Below are positions 10,381-22,751 of a stretch of 54,231 bases of DNA, in pieces. Position 1 is the stretch's first letter; every line of letters begins with the position of its first letter. The stretch lies in assembly GCA_032718475.1 (NCBI GenBank), contig JAUCBJ010007944.1, positions 1-54,231 on the forward strand. The letters run 5' to 3'. Origin of the DNA: Nemertoderma westbladi. Its lineage: Eukaryota > Xenacoelomorpha > Nemertodermatida > Nemertodermatidae. Under the pieces are notes generated by a model. It searched no databases, was not told where the DNA came from, and saw only the letters and a program-made list of their open reading frames with translations. A program made the translations under genes and the position numbers.

Positions 10381-12027
10381 CGTGGTGTGGGGTATCTTAG
10401 GCCAATTTCAAAATTTGAGTGGTAATAATTTATGTACTACGTTGGTTGTGTTCGTGATCAATATCTTAAAAGTTGGGTCTGTATTAGATCTACACAACTG
10501 TCAACAGGGAAGACTACACGGTTTACCGAATCCGAGATATTGCAGAACAACATGGTGGCCTAAGTGAAAATGTCAAGTGGGGTAACTTATGCCACTTGTG
10601 GTTTTGCTTCCATATATTTACTGTGGCTTAAGTTGTACCAGTTTTATGAAGTATACCATGTGAAAGAGCGTTAAAAATGCCACATTTTGACATGTCATAT
10701 ACATACTAGAGTGATATTGTATCACTAATAATTGAAATGTTTATTATTTATTTGTTTAATTCTTTTTACGTTCGGTCACGTTTTGAGAGTTCTGAGCGAA
10801 AGACATGGTTTCAGTTCAGCATATAAAAAGCATACCACGTGAAAGAGCTTTTAAAACATGTTGGTTAGGTTGGCTTATCTGTACACCGTTATGTTGGTTA
10901 GGTTGGTGTGTCTGTATATACACCGTTATGTTGGTTAGGTTGGTGTATCTGTACACCGTTATGTTGGTTAGGTTGGTGTATCTGTACACCGTTATGTTGG
11001 TTAGGTTGGTGTATATGTACACCGTTATGTTGGTTAGGTTGGTATATCTATACACCGTTAGGTTAGTGTATCTGTACACTGTTATGTTGGTTAGGTTTGT
11101 GTATCTGTACACCGTTACGTTGGTTAGGTTGGTGTATCTGTACACCGTTATGTTGGTTAGGTTGGTATATCTATACACCATTACGTTGGTGTATCTGTAC
11201 ACCGTTTTGTTGATTAGGTTGGTGTATCTGTACACCGTTAGGTTGGTGTATCTGTACACCATTATGTTGGTTAGGTTGGTATATCTATACACCGTTACGT
11301 TGGTGTATCTGTAAACCGTTTTGTTTATTAGGTTGGTATATCTATAAACCGTTACGTTGGTGTATATGTACACCGTAGTGTTGATTAGGTTGGTGTATCT
11401 GTATACCGTTAGGTTGGTGTATCTGTACACCATTATCTTGGTTAGGTTGTTTTATCTATACACCGTTACGTTGGTGTATCTGTAAACCGTTTTGTTGATT
11501 AGGTTGGTGTATCTGTACACCGTTATGTTGGTTAGGTTGGTATATCTATACACCGTTATTATAGAGGATAACTAGGAGATATTACTAGACTTACCGACTT
11601 TGATTTTTGACATCCTAACGGTACTTAATGCTTTGGAATCAAGTTGGCATAAGATACTCCACTTTTCAAGGAATGTGTGGACAACTTATGCCAGTACCAA
11701 TTTTATTTAATTCAATTTTATTGTTATTAAAGAAATATTGTCCATTTTCTGTGAAAATTCGTACGATTTGGCTTTTACTGATTAAAATGAGTATAGTTTA
11801 ATACAGTGATCATGACCCCCCTTCAAGAAAAGGGGTAACTCAAAATACCTATATATTTCCTCGGAAAAACTAACCTTTTTAAAATATTAAATACAACATA
11901 TTAACCAAAAATTGCAGCAATATTACACGTTTAAACTTATAGTCTGATTGTTGTGCTTTCGATTAAGACCATTTCCATGTAACCATGTGCATTACTTTTC
12001 AATTTGGAAATGAAAATAGTAAACATT
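10381..12027. mobile_element. 1.65-kb insert of unknown type inside RTE copy B
   Basis: The RTE sequence breaks after GGCACCAACTTA (10380) and resumes at TGTTTTCATTTCTTG (about 12028), as shown by comparison with the uninterrupted copy at 44069-47827. The insert has no coding region. It contains a near-inverted pair, GTGGGGTATCTTAGGCCA near 10386 and TGGCATAAGATACTCCAC near 11646, and related CTTATGCCA words at about 10588 and 11688. The words ACCAYGTGAAAGAGC near 10658 and 10836 are direct repeats. Its centre is a 33-bp minisatellite. No clear terminal repeats or target duplication were found. Confidence 0.55.
10857..11560. repeat. 33-bp minisatellite (GTTATGTTGGTTAGGTTGG...)
   Basis: Unit of 33 bp made of GTTATGTTGGTTAGGTTGG plus TGTATCTGTACACC, with shortened units (about 21-24 bp) lacking the GTTATGTTGG part. 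Because 33 is a multiple of 3 and the unit lacks stops, frames stay open on both strands (repeating Leu-Tyr-Thr-Val-rich or Tyr-Thr-Asn-rich peptides). Nothing else supports them as genes. Each unit contains the short palindrome GTGTA...TACAC. Confidence 0.9.
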
Positions 12028-13918
12028 CCTTGTTTTCATTTCTTGTGGGACTCTTGTTGTTCGGTACATGTCTACTATGACGGGATAGATGAGCTTTAAA
12101 CACTCAGGTATTTTAAAGACCTCAGGGGGAACGAACACCATCTACCTCACTACTGGCAAGATTGGTCTTAATGCTCTTTGCATCAGCCTTAACTTCTGCA
12201 AAGAAGATATCACCAATGGGAATATCTGTGAGTACAGACTCAGACACTTTTACTTCTATAAAGTTAACAGGCATTACCCTGTCATTATTGAGGAGCTTTT
12301 CACAGTGGGCCTTCCAACCATTGAGGCGATCGGCTGGTGATTCAGCCTTAACCTTGGTGGTTGGTTGGCTTTTCCACCCAGTAAGCAAGTTGATCGATTT
12401 CCATGCCTGCGATGATTGCCTGCTGTCGTCAGCATCATTGATGGCATCAACCTGTTGGTTTATTAGCTCCTGTAGATTAACAGAGTACTGCCTGTTCAGG
12501 GACCTAGATGCAGCCTTAACTGCATTCTTGTTTGCTGTAGTCTGTTTGAGTCGGGACTCTTTCTGCGCCTTATAGAGGTCATTTCGGCACTTCTGAATAT
12601 TGTGGTCAGTCCAGGGCCCCCTTTTCCTGTTTCGAGGGTATACAGGAACTGTTTCTGCAGCTGCTTAACTGCTTCTGTGAAGGCAGTATAGCCCTCTCAG
12701 TGATCTGCCGCCTCAGAGGCAAGAACCTCATACCTGTTGCTCAGCTGTAGTGTGAAGCTGGATCTCACACTTGGCTGTTGCAACAGAGAGGATCCGTCAT
12801 GCCGCGGCAAGGCAGATTTCGTTGTTCTGCTAGCACGCAGACTAAGTCTTACCTTGGCCACAATAAGGTGGTGATCACAAGGTGGTGTAAATGCATTACA
12901 GTCTTGTATAGAGCTCCTGTATTTCCTACAAAACAGAATATAGTCTATCTGGGACTTGTGACCACTGGGTCCACTATGAGTCCATAGCTTTCCAGTTCGA
13001 TTCTTGAACTGAGTTCCAGCCGAAAACAATCCATTTGGCAGAGTTGAAGATGGACGGAATTTCGGTTAACACTATCGCTATAGACCCAGGGCGAAAAATA
13101 GACCTTGTCGCATTGGGAACCAGAGTGTTAACTGAGGCTAGTCTAGTAACTTGCCTCAGATTCACCAATGCCTTGGTTGGTCTGGGTGGAACATGAGAGT
13201 AGCCTCCAACTCCAGAATCCCTCTCCCCCTCACAATCTGACCTCCCTGGTGACCCAGGGTTTGGGTTAGATTGGTCATCAGGAAAGGGACTCACAGAATT
13301 GTTGGCCGCTCTCTCTCCAGTAGGGGGTGAGACAGGCAGCCGGCCAGAAGATAACTGACGCCTGTGAGGCCAATTGTGTCCGGTAATTCCACTGGCCTCT
13401 AGTGGCCGGACCTCCGCATTATTAATATAATCCATAGTGGGGGTTGGGGGGGTTTTTTTGCCGAGTCAGCTCTCGGGGCAAATACCACACCCTGGTTTGC
13501 CATTCCACTTGCTGTTGCAGTGGACTCAGATATGAGACCCATCACCCATACCTACTCTGATGCACATGACCCACAATTGGCTGTGCAGCTCATCTGCTGG
13601 GCCATGCCCTGTACCCCTGCTGCCAGGTGCAGGTCGCAGTGAAGTGCACTCAGAGTGAACATGAGAACACTCTACTCCTGACCAGCCATCGGTAGATCAC
13701 CATCTGCCTGGCCATGCCATATACCCCTTCAGCCAAGTATATGGGTCCTTAATCCAGGACCAAGGGCGTCCTTATCCCAGAACGAAGGGGGCCCTAGTTA
13801 CAGGACCAGATTTCCCTAGTAAGAGGGTCTATGCAGCCACAAGTGGCACCTCCTTTATGCTGCATGGAGGTGGCAAGTTTTCTTGATCAATGACCTAGAA
13901 TACCTGACCTGACATGAC
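12028..13918 (-). pseudogene. RTE-like LINE (copy B), 5' UTR, endonuclease and N-terminal RT
   Basis: Minus-strand 5' half of the copy whose 3' half is 8971-10380. Readable blocks include DYINNAEVRPLEASGITGHN near the ORF start (about 13435), the C-terminal side of the endonuclease (GPSGHKSQIDYILF) and the linker and early RT region to about 12040. Compared with the copy at 44069-47827 a large part of the endonuclease (the E and GDFN motifs) is missing between about 13030 and 13135. Frameshifts are present. The 5' end is marked by the AGGTCAGGT-type repeat, seen here as CCTGACCTGAC near 13900. Dead copy. Confidence 0.85.
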
Positions 13919-14141
13919 CTCTCCCTTAATTGATAATTAACATTTAGGTTCTGATGTGATTCTGGTACACCCCCACAAATTTTTTATACTTGCTAGTTTT
14001 GCTATTTCTTTTTATGGACATGTTCTAATTTTAAAAAAATTAAAATTTTATTTTGTGTTCAAGAACATTATTTTTAAATAATAAAAATGTACTACTGTAA
14101 TTATAATAATAATGAAATTAATGTAATTTCGAACACATAGA
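13919..14141. other. AT-rich spacer
   Basis: No gene. Contains GTTCAAGAACA near 14058 and TTGCTAGTTTTGCTA words that recall the dispersed repeat at 780-1245 and 7850-8225. Confidence 0.4.
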
Positions 14142-15343
14142 TCAACAATAGCTCAGATACTTGCACTACGGAGACTGTTTGAAGGAATTAAGTCACAGAA
14201 TCTCCCCGCTGTCCTAACTTTTGTGGACTTCAAGAAAGCATTAGACTCAATACATAGAGATAAAATGCTGGAAATCGTAAGAGTTTATGGAATACCAGAA
14301 GTATTTTTCGCTGGCATTGGATTATTTTATTGTGACCCAGAAGCTCAGGGTACTGAGGGTGGTATTCGGTACTTTTGCACATATGCCATACGACTTATGA
14401 CATACGACTTACCAGTTACACAGTTTACTTACAGTTTGAAAAGTACCCTGCGTTCTTCTCAATCCTGGCTGGCGTACTGCAATGTGACACATTGGTATCA
14501 TTATTATTTGAGGACGGCCACAAAGGGTGAAGATCTGGGATTCAAACTACAAGACACAACAAGTATTAGAAATCTGGCAACCACAGTCACATATACCGAC
14601 TTTGCAGATGACATCGCCCTGCTCTCTAATACGCTAGCAGATGCACAGCTTCTACTAAATAAAGTGGAGAGGACTGCTAAGGAGGTTGGATTGCATATAA
14701 ATGCTACCAAGACCGAATTCATAACCTTTAATGTTGATGGAAACTTAACAACAATTGATAATAATCAACTAAGGAAGGTCGATGACTTCCAGTACCTTGG
14801 ATCATGGATAGAGAGTAGCAAAAAGGACATAGAAGTTAGGAAAGCAAAGGCTTGGGTAGCTCTATCAAAAATGGATACCATCTGGAAATCAGATCTCTCC
14901 AGGCACCTGAAGACTAAGTTCTTTTGAGCCACAGTGGAAAGTGTATTTTTATACGGGGGTGAGACCTGGACACTGACTAAATCACTTGAACAACGAATTG
15001 ATGGTTGCTACACAAGACTACTAAGCGCAGACCTAAACATCAGCTGGAGACAACACATGACAAACGCCGAGCTTTATGGTACAATACCACCTGTATCAAC
15101 CACCCTCCGTGAACGCAGATTAAGATTCAGTGGGCACTGCTGGCGAAGTAAAGACGATGTCATACCAGATCTACTTTTCTGGCAACCATGGAAAGCGTAC
15201 CCATGGACGACTGGCTATAACAGATATAGACCAGCTTGAAAGGGATACTGAACTTGAGTGAAACGAAATTGCAACAACTATGGAGAATCGGGAAGACTGG
15301 AAGGATCTCATTTCCACTGTACGAGTTCGCTCGACCTAGTAGT
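14142..15343 (+). pseudogene. RTE-like LINE fragment (copy D), different subfamily
   Basis: Plus-strand RT fragment. Motifs: LTFVDFKKALDSI, then TYTDFADDIALLS (catalytic FADD), VDDFQYLGSWI, and after a TGA near 14925 FLYGGETWTLT and LRFSGHCWRSKDD...LLFWQPW. The order and wording parallel copies B and C (YLGSWI, FAGHCFRRED, LVLWQP), but identity is clearly lower, so this is a related subfamily. Between the first and second motif the expected GxxQG block is replaced by unrelated sequence (about 14330-14520). That indicates an internal insertion or replacement. It ends with CTAGTAGTAGTAATG near 15337, a (TAG)n tail as in the other copies. Confidence 0.8.
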
Positions 15344-15495
15344 AGTAATGTACTGTTTTCTTATTGATAACAATTACTTCTGGTATTTCAAACGCTCTTA
15401 CGATTTCCACTATCACACACAACTTACATATTGCGTGCACAACTTAGTATTGTTAGTAATTTTAATTAGTCAAATTATTCAAAACATTCTGTGTT

Positions 15496-15765
15496 TGGGG
15501 TTCCACCTTGATGTAGTGGTTGCATTGAATTCACATCTCCTGTAGGTCGTGGGTTCGATCCTCACATGGGCCAGGGCAGTTTTCGTTTCGGCACGAATGC
15601 TTTAAAGGGACCAGCCAGGGCGCATCTATCCTTAAGTGGTAGCTTAATGAGTACTGGAGTTTCCTCTGGGGAGTAAAGTTCTGGGGGGACCGCACTGGAA
15701 ATAATTTGTCAGACGTCGTAATCCCTGGCCTAGCGGCCGAAGAAAATTTACTTTTTTTTACTTTA
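15496..15765 (+). mobile_element. tRNA-derived SINE
   Basis: Pol III-type internal promoter: an A-box-like GATGTAGTGGTTGCA near 15510 and a B box GGGTTCGATCC at 15551-15561. A body follows with TCCTCTGGGGAGTAAAGTTCTGG and an A/T-rich tail ending around 15765. The head looks tRNA-like but does not fold as an intact tRNA, so a SINE rather than a tRNA gene is called. The source tRNA is not assigned. Confidence 0.6.
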
Positions 15766-15784
15766 ATATAGTGTCGTAATACAG

Positions 15785-16139
15785 AGACACGCCCCCCCCC
15801 CCCTAATTTTTCTACAAATCTTAATGAGATTGCATGAAATTTGAAACAGAGATAGTTTCACCTCCCGACCACTGACTGGGTGAGCCAGAATTTTTATTTT
15901 TGCTTTCAATCTTTAGCTACAAGCATTTAATAAAAGTGTCTCCAGCGAAATTACACCAGTTACACCGCAGTTATTCTTGGTACCAATGGAAAGCTGGTCA
16001 TGCAAGGATTCTAAATATGTAACACAATTTAAATTTCGTTGAAAAATAGCTAAGATATATGAGCGTTCAAATGTTGCATGGTTATGCACCTGCGCGTGGC
16101 TATTTTATTCTATTTAATAAATAAACCATATTCTAAACC
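15785..16139 (+). mobile_element. Fragment of the hAT-type non-autonomous element
   Basis: Shares a series of words with the left half of the element at 5145-6327: a C-run, then ACAAATCTTAATGAGATTGCATGAAATTTGAAA-like sequence, GATAGTTTCACCTCC, and GAGCGTTCAAATGTTGCATG, ending TTAATAAATAAACCATATTCT. Neither terminal repeat is intact. It abuts the BEL/Pao remnant at about 16140. Confidence 0.65.
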
Positions 16140-17400
16140 ATGTTTCTACAAGTTAAAGCGTTAACTAAGGATCGAGATAGCCTACGATTTCTGTGGTGCC
16201 CTGAAGGAGACCTCAACCGAAAACTGGTGGAGTACTGGATGACAATCCAGGCTTTCGGGATCATATCGAGCCCCTCGAATGCTTGTTCGGTAGTGCGCAG
16301 CACTGCCGACGATAATAGAGACGCCTTCTCTAAAGCAGTTATCGACAACATCAAACGGGATATTTATATGGATGACAATCTAAAGTCCCTCCCATCGGTG
16401 GAAGAAGCAATCGATATTGCCAAGGGAACGGTAGAGTGTTTACGACGAGGTGGATTTCGTCTAACCAAAATCACTAGTAACTCCCGTGAGTTCCTGGATT
16501 CGATCCCAGTGGAAGAACGAGCACTCATTAAGCACGAACTCCCAGAAACTAAAACCCTTGGACTGAAATGGGACACGGAGAGAGAGATTTTATTTTTCCA
16601 ACTGAAACAACGTGATAATCCCATTCGAACTAAACTGATTTGCCTGAGTATTCTGAGCACTTACTTCGATCCATTGGGATTCATTAGCCCCGTAATCCTA
16701 GTTGCTCGGAGCTTGGTACAACAAATGTGGCTCGAAAACCACTCTTGTGATGATCCACTCCAGGGAGAACTGCTAAAGAAGTGGATGAAGTGGGAGGATT
16801 CTTTACCATCTATCGAGAACTTTAAGATTTCCCGCTCGTATTTCGGTCACGTTCTCCCCACGTATTCCTATCAACTCCATGTTTTTGGAGACACCAGCGA
16901 TATTGGAAACGGTATAGCCTACCTGAGGGTTGAAACTCCTGATGGAATTAAAGTTTTATTAGCCGCCTCCAAGGCCCTAATAAACAACAAACTGCGGGTT
17001 CCCCGAGCGGAGTTAAAAGCAGTGCTATACGCTACAGCCATCAGCCAGAATGTAACTGTCTATTGGACTGATGCATTACTCGTTCTGGAATATATCACTA
17101 ATGAAGTCTGTCAGTTCAGCGTCTTTGTTACCAACAGAGTAGCTATTATACTCCACTAATATAGATCAGTCTACTAGTCGCACAAATATAGATCAATGGA
17201 GACATTGCCCTGGGACGATTAATCCAGCCGACATCGCCTCCAGAGGAGCAACTCCTCAAGAACTAATAGACACTCCAGATTGGTTAGGTGGCCCTGACTT
17301 CCTAAGCAAAGAAGAGGAGGAATGGCCCCCTCATCTCACCATGGCGGATCAGACAAGCCAAGGGAGCCGAGAAAGTCAAACCGTAAACCCGGACGAGTAA
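16140..17400 (+). pseudogene. BEL/Pao retrotransposon pol: C-terminal RT and RNase H
   Basis: Open from 16140 to 17159, then broken. The catalytic RT motif is YMDD at 16365-16376, preceded by FGIISSPSNA and followed by SVEEAIDIAKG, LKWDTE and STYFDPLGFISP, the characteristic order of BEL/Pao pol. RNase H follows with acidic residues in HVFGDTSDIG, PRAELKAV and VYWTDALLV. After a stop at 17157 the frame resumes with NPADIASRGA...WLGGPDFL, the usual link to the integrase. Gag, protease and the N-terminal RT are missing because the element is 5' truncated at a hAT-type fragment. No flanking LTR could be recognised. It is an immobile remnant. Confidence 0.9.
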
Positions 17401-17434
17401 ATCAAAGCTGTTTAAGCCAGCGATAGATCTGTCT

Positions 17435-18650
17435 ATGCTACATACTGCCGGTGATGCCACTGTGGATCCTAATCATCCAAAATCCATGGATGTTACTCGA
17501 ACCTTAAATAAATCCGTCATAAAAATAATGGAAAGAGATTGGAAATCTGGAACACCAGACGTCTCACAAGGACTCTCTCCTCTCATCCAAAGAACGATGG
17601 CTCATTATAGCTCCTGGAATCGGCTTTGCAAAGCCATTGTGTATTTAAAACGATGTTTCCATCATCACTATTCTAGGACGAAGATGGCTAATGATGCCAC
17701 TTCGGAAGTAGCTGAAAGGGTCCATGCTACCAAAGACCTTCCCACTTATCGGCTACCTAAAAAGTTTCTAACTGAGAAGATCAGTTACCAAGAACATGAT
17801 GATACCAACAAGCAGATACTGAGACTCCTGCAATGTTACGAGAGTTCCGAAAAGTATTTCCTGTTGTTGAGAAATCCACAGATGCGCTTAAGGGATTCTT
17901 TTTCTAGTACAATGATAGATGGGCTAATACTTGTCGGAGGGAGATTAACCAATGCTCCATTGTCCTTTGACACTAAGTTTCCCATACTGATTAGAAATCT
18001 TGAAATACAAATCAAGATGATTGTAGATGTTCATAGTAAGCTTTACCACGCTGGTAGAGAACGAGTTCTTAGCGAAATTAGAACTCGCTATTATTTCCAT
18101 AAACCCCGTAGAGCTCTAAACCAAGTTCTTAGGAACTGTATACCATGTAGGAAAGCATTTAGTACGCCTTTAACACAGCGAGAGGCAGAATTACCTAGGG
18201 AAAGAGTAAGCTGTTATGAACTACCCTTTACCAATACTGGTGTGGATTTATTCAGCCCTATTGAAGTGTATCGTGCTAGGACTATAGTCTAGCGATGGTG
18301 CGTCATCTTTGTTTGTATGACTTGTAGAGCGATCCATCTTGATATGGTGAACGATCTATCTACCAACAGTTTCATACTAAGTTTACGCCAACAAATCGCT
18401 CGTTTTGGGACTAGCAACACTATGAGATCTGACAAAGGTACTAATTTCATTGGAGCCAACAATGAGATTAAAGCTTACGTAAACGATTGGAACCAAAGAC
18501 AGGTGGACGATCAGTTGAGAGTAACAGCATCTAGCTGGACCTTCAACGCCGCCAACGCCCCTTGGTGGGGAGGAAGTTGGGAGAGACTCATACGTAGCGT
18601 GAAGACTGCATTTCACTTTGTAGTGCCGTGCCGCGCGTATCTCACCGACG
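17435..18650 (+). pseudogene. BEL/Pao retrotransposon integrase
   Basis: Continues the pol polyprotein. Zinc-binding HHCC module: HSKLYHAGRERV then CIPCRKAF. Catalytic core: first Asp in NTGVDLFSP, second in MRSDKGTNFIG, and Glu in GGSWERLIRSVK. A TAG at 18290-18292 separates the first from the second catalytic Asp. Reading continues in the next frame with CRAIHLDMVNDL. A further frameshift lies near 18650, before the C-terminal domain. Integrase would insert the element cDNA; these lesions make it non-functional. Confidence 0.9.
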
Positions 18651-19199
18651 AACTTTGCGGTAATGGAGGAAATAGCCGCTTATCTCAACGAGAGACCGCT
18701 TATGCCAATCTCATCGAGTCCAGACTCCCTAGAAGTGCTAACACCCACGCATTTCCTACTAAAGAAACCTGTACCCATGCTCCCGCAGTCGGAAATAATG
18801 GACGGAGACGAGTACTGCCGACAAACTTGGCAACTTATGCAGTTATTATCCCGTCGTTTCACTGACCATTTCGAAAAATATTATCTTCCTACGCTACAAC
18901 TCCGAACAAAGTGGTTCGCGCAGCAAGAAAATGTCAGCGCTGGAGACATGGTCCTCATTGTGGAATCAGATCTTCCCCGTAAAAGGTGGCAGACAGGTCG
19001 TATCATCGAGACTCATATATCCGATGATGGTTTAGTAAGATCAGTAGAACTTGATGACGTAACTACAAGAAACCTGGAATTGTTTTTGAAACTCAACAAC
19101 TTAATCGCCCGGTTGGTCATTTATGTTTATTGGAAAGAGACCGAGAGTTGTCCGGTAACTACGGAAAACAAGAGACTCTTCCCACGACCACCTCCCTAA
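18651..19199 (+). pseudogene. BEL/Pao pol C-terminal domain (DUF5641-like)
   Basis: Frame open from about 18651 to a TAA at 19197: VMEEIAAYLNERPL, LTPTHFLL, then WFAQQENVSAGDMVLIV and KRWQTGRI. This is the small beta-rich domain that ends BEL/Pao integrases. It is out of frame with the integrase core by a frameshift near 18650. Confidence 0.85.
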
Positions 19200-20867
19200 T
19201 CCAAGAAACATCTAGGGACTCCCCAATGTAACAGCGTTTGGAGTGGGTGTGTGACTCTATTATTTTATTGTTTATTTTTATATTTATGTACGCATTATTA
19301 TGTAATTTATATTATTATGATCGCTTTCTTTAATTTTATTTAGTAGAATAATATTTTAAAACGAGTATTTAGTAGATTAGTGCAATATATTTCGTATTTT
19401 ATTACTTACTTACTTAGTATAATATATTTCGTTAACGGCGAGAAATAATTTAGTTTTCTCTTTCCTTACTGTCCGTATCATATTATAAATACGTGACTAC
19501 AGTAAGATGAAATGTCAGTACTTATTAAAGTACAATCTATACTGCTCCTACTATACTTAGGTATTATTGGTAAAGTAGAGTATTAGGAATGCAAAGTTCA
19601 GATCCTCGTGTCTCGGCTAAACCAAGCTCTGGGTAGACCTTGGAAACGACTTGCCTCTTCTCACTGACATTGCTTCTTGCAATATTGCTCTCGTACCGTA
19701 TCTTAAATAATATATATAGTAGAAAGATGTCCATTTAACAGTAGCGCTGTCAAAGTAAATCTGTTAAGATCTTTGACCCATAAATCTGTTAAACCCTTTG
19801 ACCATCTGAAATTCTAGTCGATTAAGATATTGAGGCACCCACCGATATACTTGAAAGACAAAATTCTAGAATCAGTGGTTAATGTCCCCAGACATGTTCT
19901 GGAATAAATCGGTGCCCATCCTAAATATTAACTATTTGTTAAATATTCATAGCATTATTATAATAAAATGCTGACAAAATCTGTTAAACCCTTAGATCCT
20001 CTAAAATTTTAGTCGATTAAGATATCGTAGTCCTTACCGATACCCTTAAATGACAAAATTTCTGGAATCAAGGATCAGAGTCCCCAGACATGTTCTGGAA
20101 TAAAACTGTGTCTATTTTTAATATTAAATAATAAAATTCACGGGAATACATTTTAAATTCATATCCTCTCATGAATTAAATAAATTGCCATTTTACACAA
20201 TTTATAAACATTCCCAAAATTCCGTTAATTAATAGATCATGGGAGTGGAGATTCACCCTATTAAGTATATCAGTGTGAGAGAATTTCCAGTGTACAGTCA
20301 ATAGCTGACAAAATTAATAAAAATCATGTATAAAGGGAATATTAATAACTAAAGCATCCCAGATCTGTATGCATGAGAAATACCCTAATTCTACCGCTAG
20401 CTTTGCATAATGTCACCATAGTAACACCCACGCTAGAATTAGAAGTGAGTTAAAAGAACAATAGAAAGCTTACCCCATTGATGCGTAATGGATAGCACCT
20501 TGATAGTATCTAAGGATACATAATAATAACATGGCACTCTGGAAGGCATCTGACTAACGGACAAATGGCCCTAATTTGTACAAATTGTGGCAGGAATGTG
20601 AAATTTGTGTATTTATAGGTGAATGTTACTACTAAAGTGTGTTCTGTATCAAGTACCTCCAGTTTATTCTAGCCCTTGGGACGGACAGTAGAGTGACTCG
20701 CACTGGTCATTGTTGTCGTTGTGTGGCTACTATGTTGGTGAGGGGCACAGCGACAGCAGTGCATCAGCGCTGAGGATTTCAGGGCTGTCCGGGGGCAAAG
20801 AGGGGTTAAAGGCGGCGATGCTGGCTAGCCTTATTAGTTACAATATCGATAAACTCATATAGCAGCT
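19200..20867. other. Non-coding, with a two-copy tandem duplication
   Basis: No gene recognised. About 19783-19915 and 19978-20113 are two diverged copies of one sequence, both containing AAATCTGTTAAACCCTT, TTTTAGTCGATTAAGATAT or similar, and CCCCAGACATGTTCTGGAATAAA (which includes the near-palindrome CCAGACATGTTCTGG). From about 20640 the base composition becomes more GC-rich up to the start of the unknown coding region. Part of this stretch may be the 3' LTR or UTR of the BEL/Pao remnant, but no second LTR copy is in the window to prove it. Confidence 0.5.
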
Positions 20868-22559
20868 ATGACTGAGTTGATAGAAGATGATCTTGGTATC
20901 AGGGAGCGATATACACTACACTACAAGCGTTTGTTGATAGTTTAATAAGCGGCGACGCGAGTCAACACACGACGGAAGACGATGGCCGTTATATCGAACC
21001 GCCAATGTCAAAAGAACAGCTCAAGCGTGAATTAGACTATAGAAAATTCACCGCTCGCTATACGTATCGTAATGGTACGTATATGGACTTCTTAACTACT
21101 GGTCATCCTATCGATTTACACGATACTGATGATGTAGATACCGAAAGGGAAATGATTTTATTTAAATATCATGCCCAGCGAAGTCGGAACAATAAACTGA
21201 GAATTGAACATGAAAATTCTATTCGAAACTGACTCGAAAGAGAAGATAGTGAAGAACCGGACAAGCGTAGTGACTTTAATTAACGAGTACTTAGAGTTCT
21301 TGAGAGAAACTTATCTCAATGTAGCTAGTCAACAAAATCTAGAAACCCGATATCCTCAAGGTATACATCCTAATCCCATGATGGAACTTAAACGACTGTA
21401 TTTTACTATGATATATCTTACCTCCGATCGACCACTACCTGTTGTACCGGATAACTTCGAACAGATGGAGGAATATTGTAAAACTGGAGAAAGATCACCA
21501 GCATATCCCTTACAAGATGTGCGTCTTTGGTATTTCTGCGATGAATGCCCTAGACCCAATCAACAAACAGAAAGATATAAACATCCGCGGAGACGTTGCG
21601 CTAAACACAGTTTTACTCGCTATACTTACGGGAGTTTTGAGCGAAAATTGTTCGACGTACCACCTACGCTCGCTCGACTCAAATGATACTTAAGTAAACC
21701 TATGATCAGAGTTCCGGATTACTCGGTCAGACCTCCTCATTCCCCGGTGCGACTGCAGACTCTCGACCCTAAAAGTATGACAGATCCTCCTGAGTTGTAC
21801 TCATTGTTCAAAGACCTGGTGTTACCCGAACAATTAGTTGGTGGCACTCCGGTTGTGCGCTCGTTAGATATTCGCCCATCCTATCTAGCCGGATTGGGAC
21901 GCGGACATCTAATATCTCCGTTCAACCCGTATAATCGTCCCGGTTTAACTCCGATACAACCTGTCACTGAGGTGGAGGAAAGTGTTATACTGGATGCGAT
22001 TCGGCAACAGATCGGAAAGGGAACATACAATTGTTTAGACAAACATAAATTGCAACAGCAAGTCCAAGCGGTGAAAGAATTAGCTTTATCCCAGTTCGAT
22101 CGTGAAATCAAAAATCTGGAGGAAGATATTGAACTTGGACATACATATTCGCTACAAGAGTTCTTAGACGAACGCTTTCAAAGACAAGCGGAGGAGAATC
22201 AGCTCGAGGAGAAGCATATCGAAATGGACAAGAGAGAAGAAGCAGCTTTAGCCCAACCTGAAGTTCAAATACTTATGACTGATCTCTATTCCAAAACCAT
22301 CATTCATCCTACGATGGTTCCACATTTCAGAGATAAACTCTTCGCAATAGCACAACCCCAACCGGTGGATATCAACTTAAGATCTAGAGATCTTATCGCT
22401 GACGCTCCTATGTTACAACGTCCGCCAATCGAAGCTGCTCGTGTCGACGGTATACTCGTTGAACCTCCGGACAAGCGAGACCTTTACATAACTCATTTTA
22501 CGGGATTACCCCTATTATGTCCATTTAACTCAATATTACATGGTGAAACCCGAAGATCC
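20868..22559 (+). pseudogene. Unrecognised decayed coding region, 5' part (split by hAT)
   Basis: I do not recognise this protein. Coding signal is strong: an open frame from about 20920 to 21232, then after a frameshift near 21225 a second frame to 21686 (TGA), continuing in the same frame from about 21702 to the hAT insertion, with one more apparent frameshift near 22495. Visible features are a possible zinc ligand group FCDEC...H...RRRC..H (about 21535-21610), a proline- and arginine-rich middle (RVPDYSVRPPHSPVR), and an acidic helical, probably coiled-coil segment around DREIKNLEEDIELGHTYSL and QAEENQLEEKHIEMDKREE. It could be a host gene relic, a retroelement gag-like protein or an old viral insertion. 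Nothing decides between these. The remaining part is at 28982-29671. Confidence 0.5.
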
Positions 22560-22751
22560 CAGTGGCGGATCTAAGGGGGGGGGGGGGGGGGTAGGTCACT
22601 CTGTCAGTAGTACTGTAGTCAAGGCCTACTAAAAGACTAAAAGACTCAAGTACTAGACCGAACTCGATTACTCGACTCGATTACTGAATTACCGTCATTA
22701 TTATTATTTATATTTCTGGAAAAGGTAGCAGTGCAAAGTGTAAAGTGAATT

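Noticed and set aside
10805-11433. Opposed frames of 169 and 205 codons
   Set aside because: Produced by the 33-bp minisatellite inside a non-coding insert.
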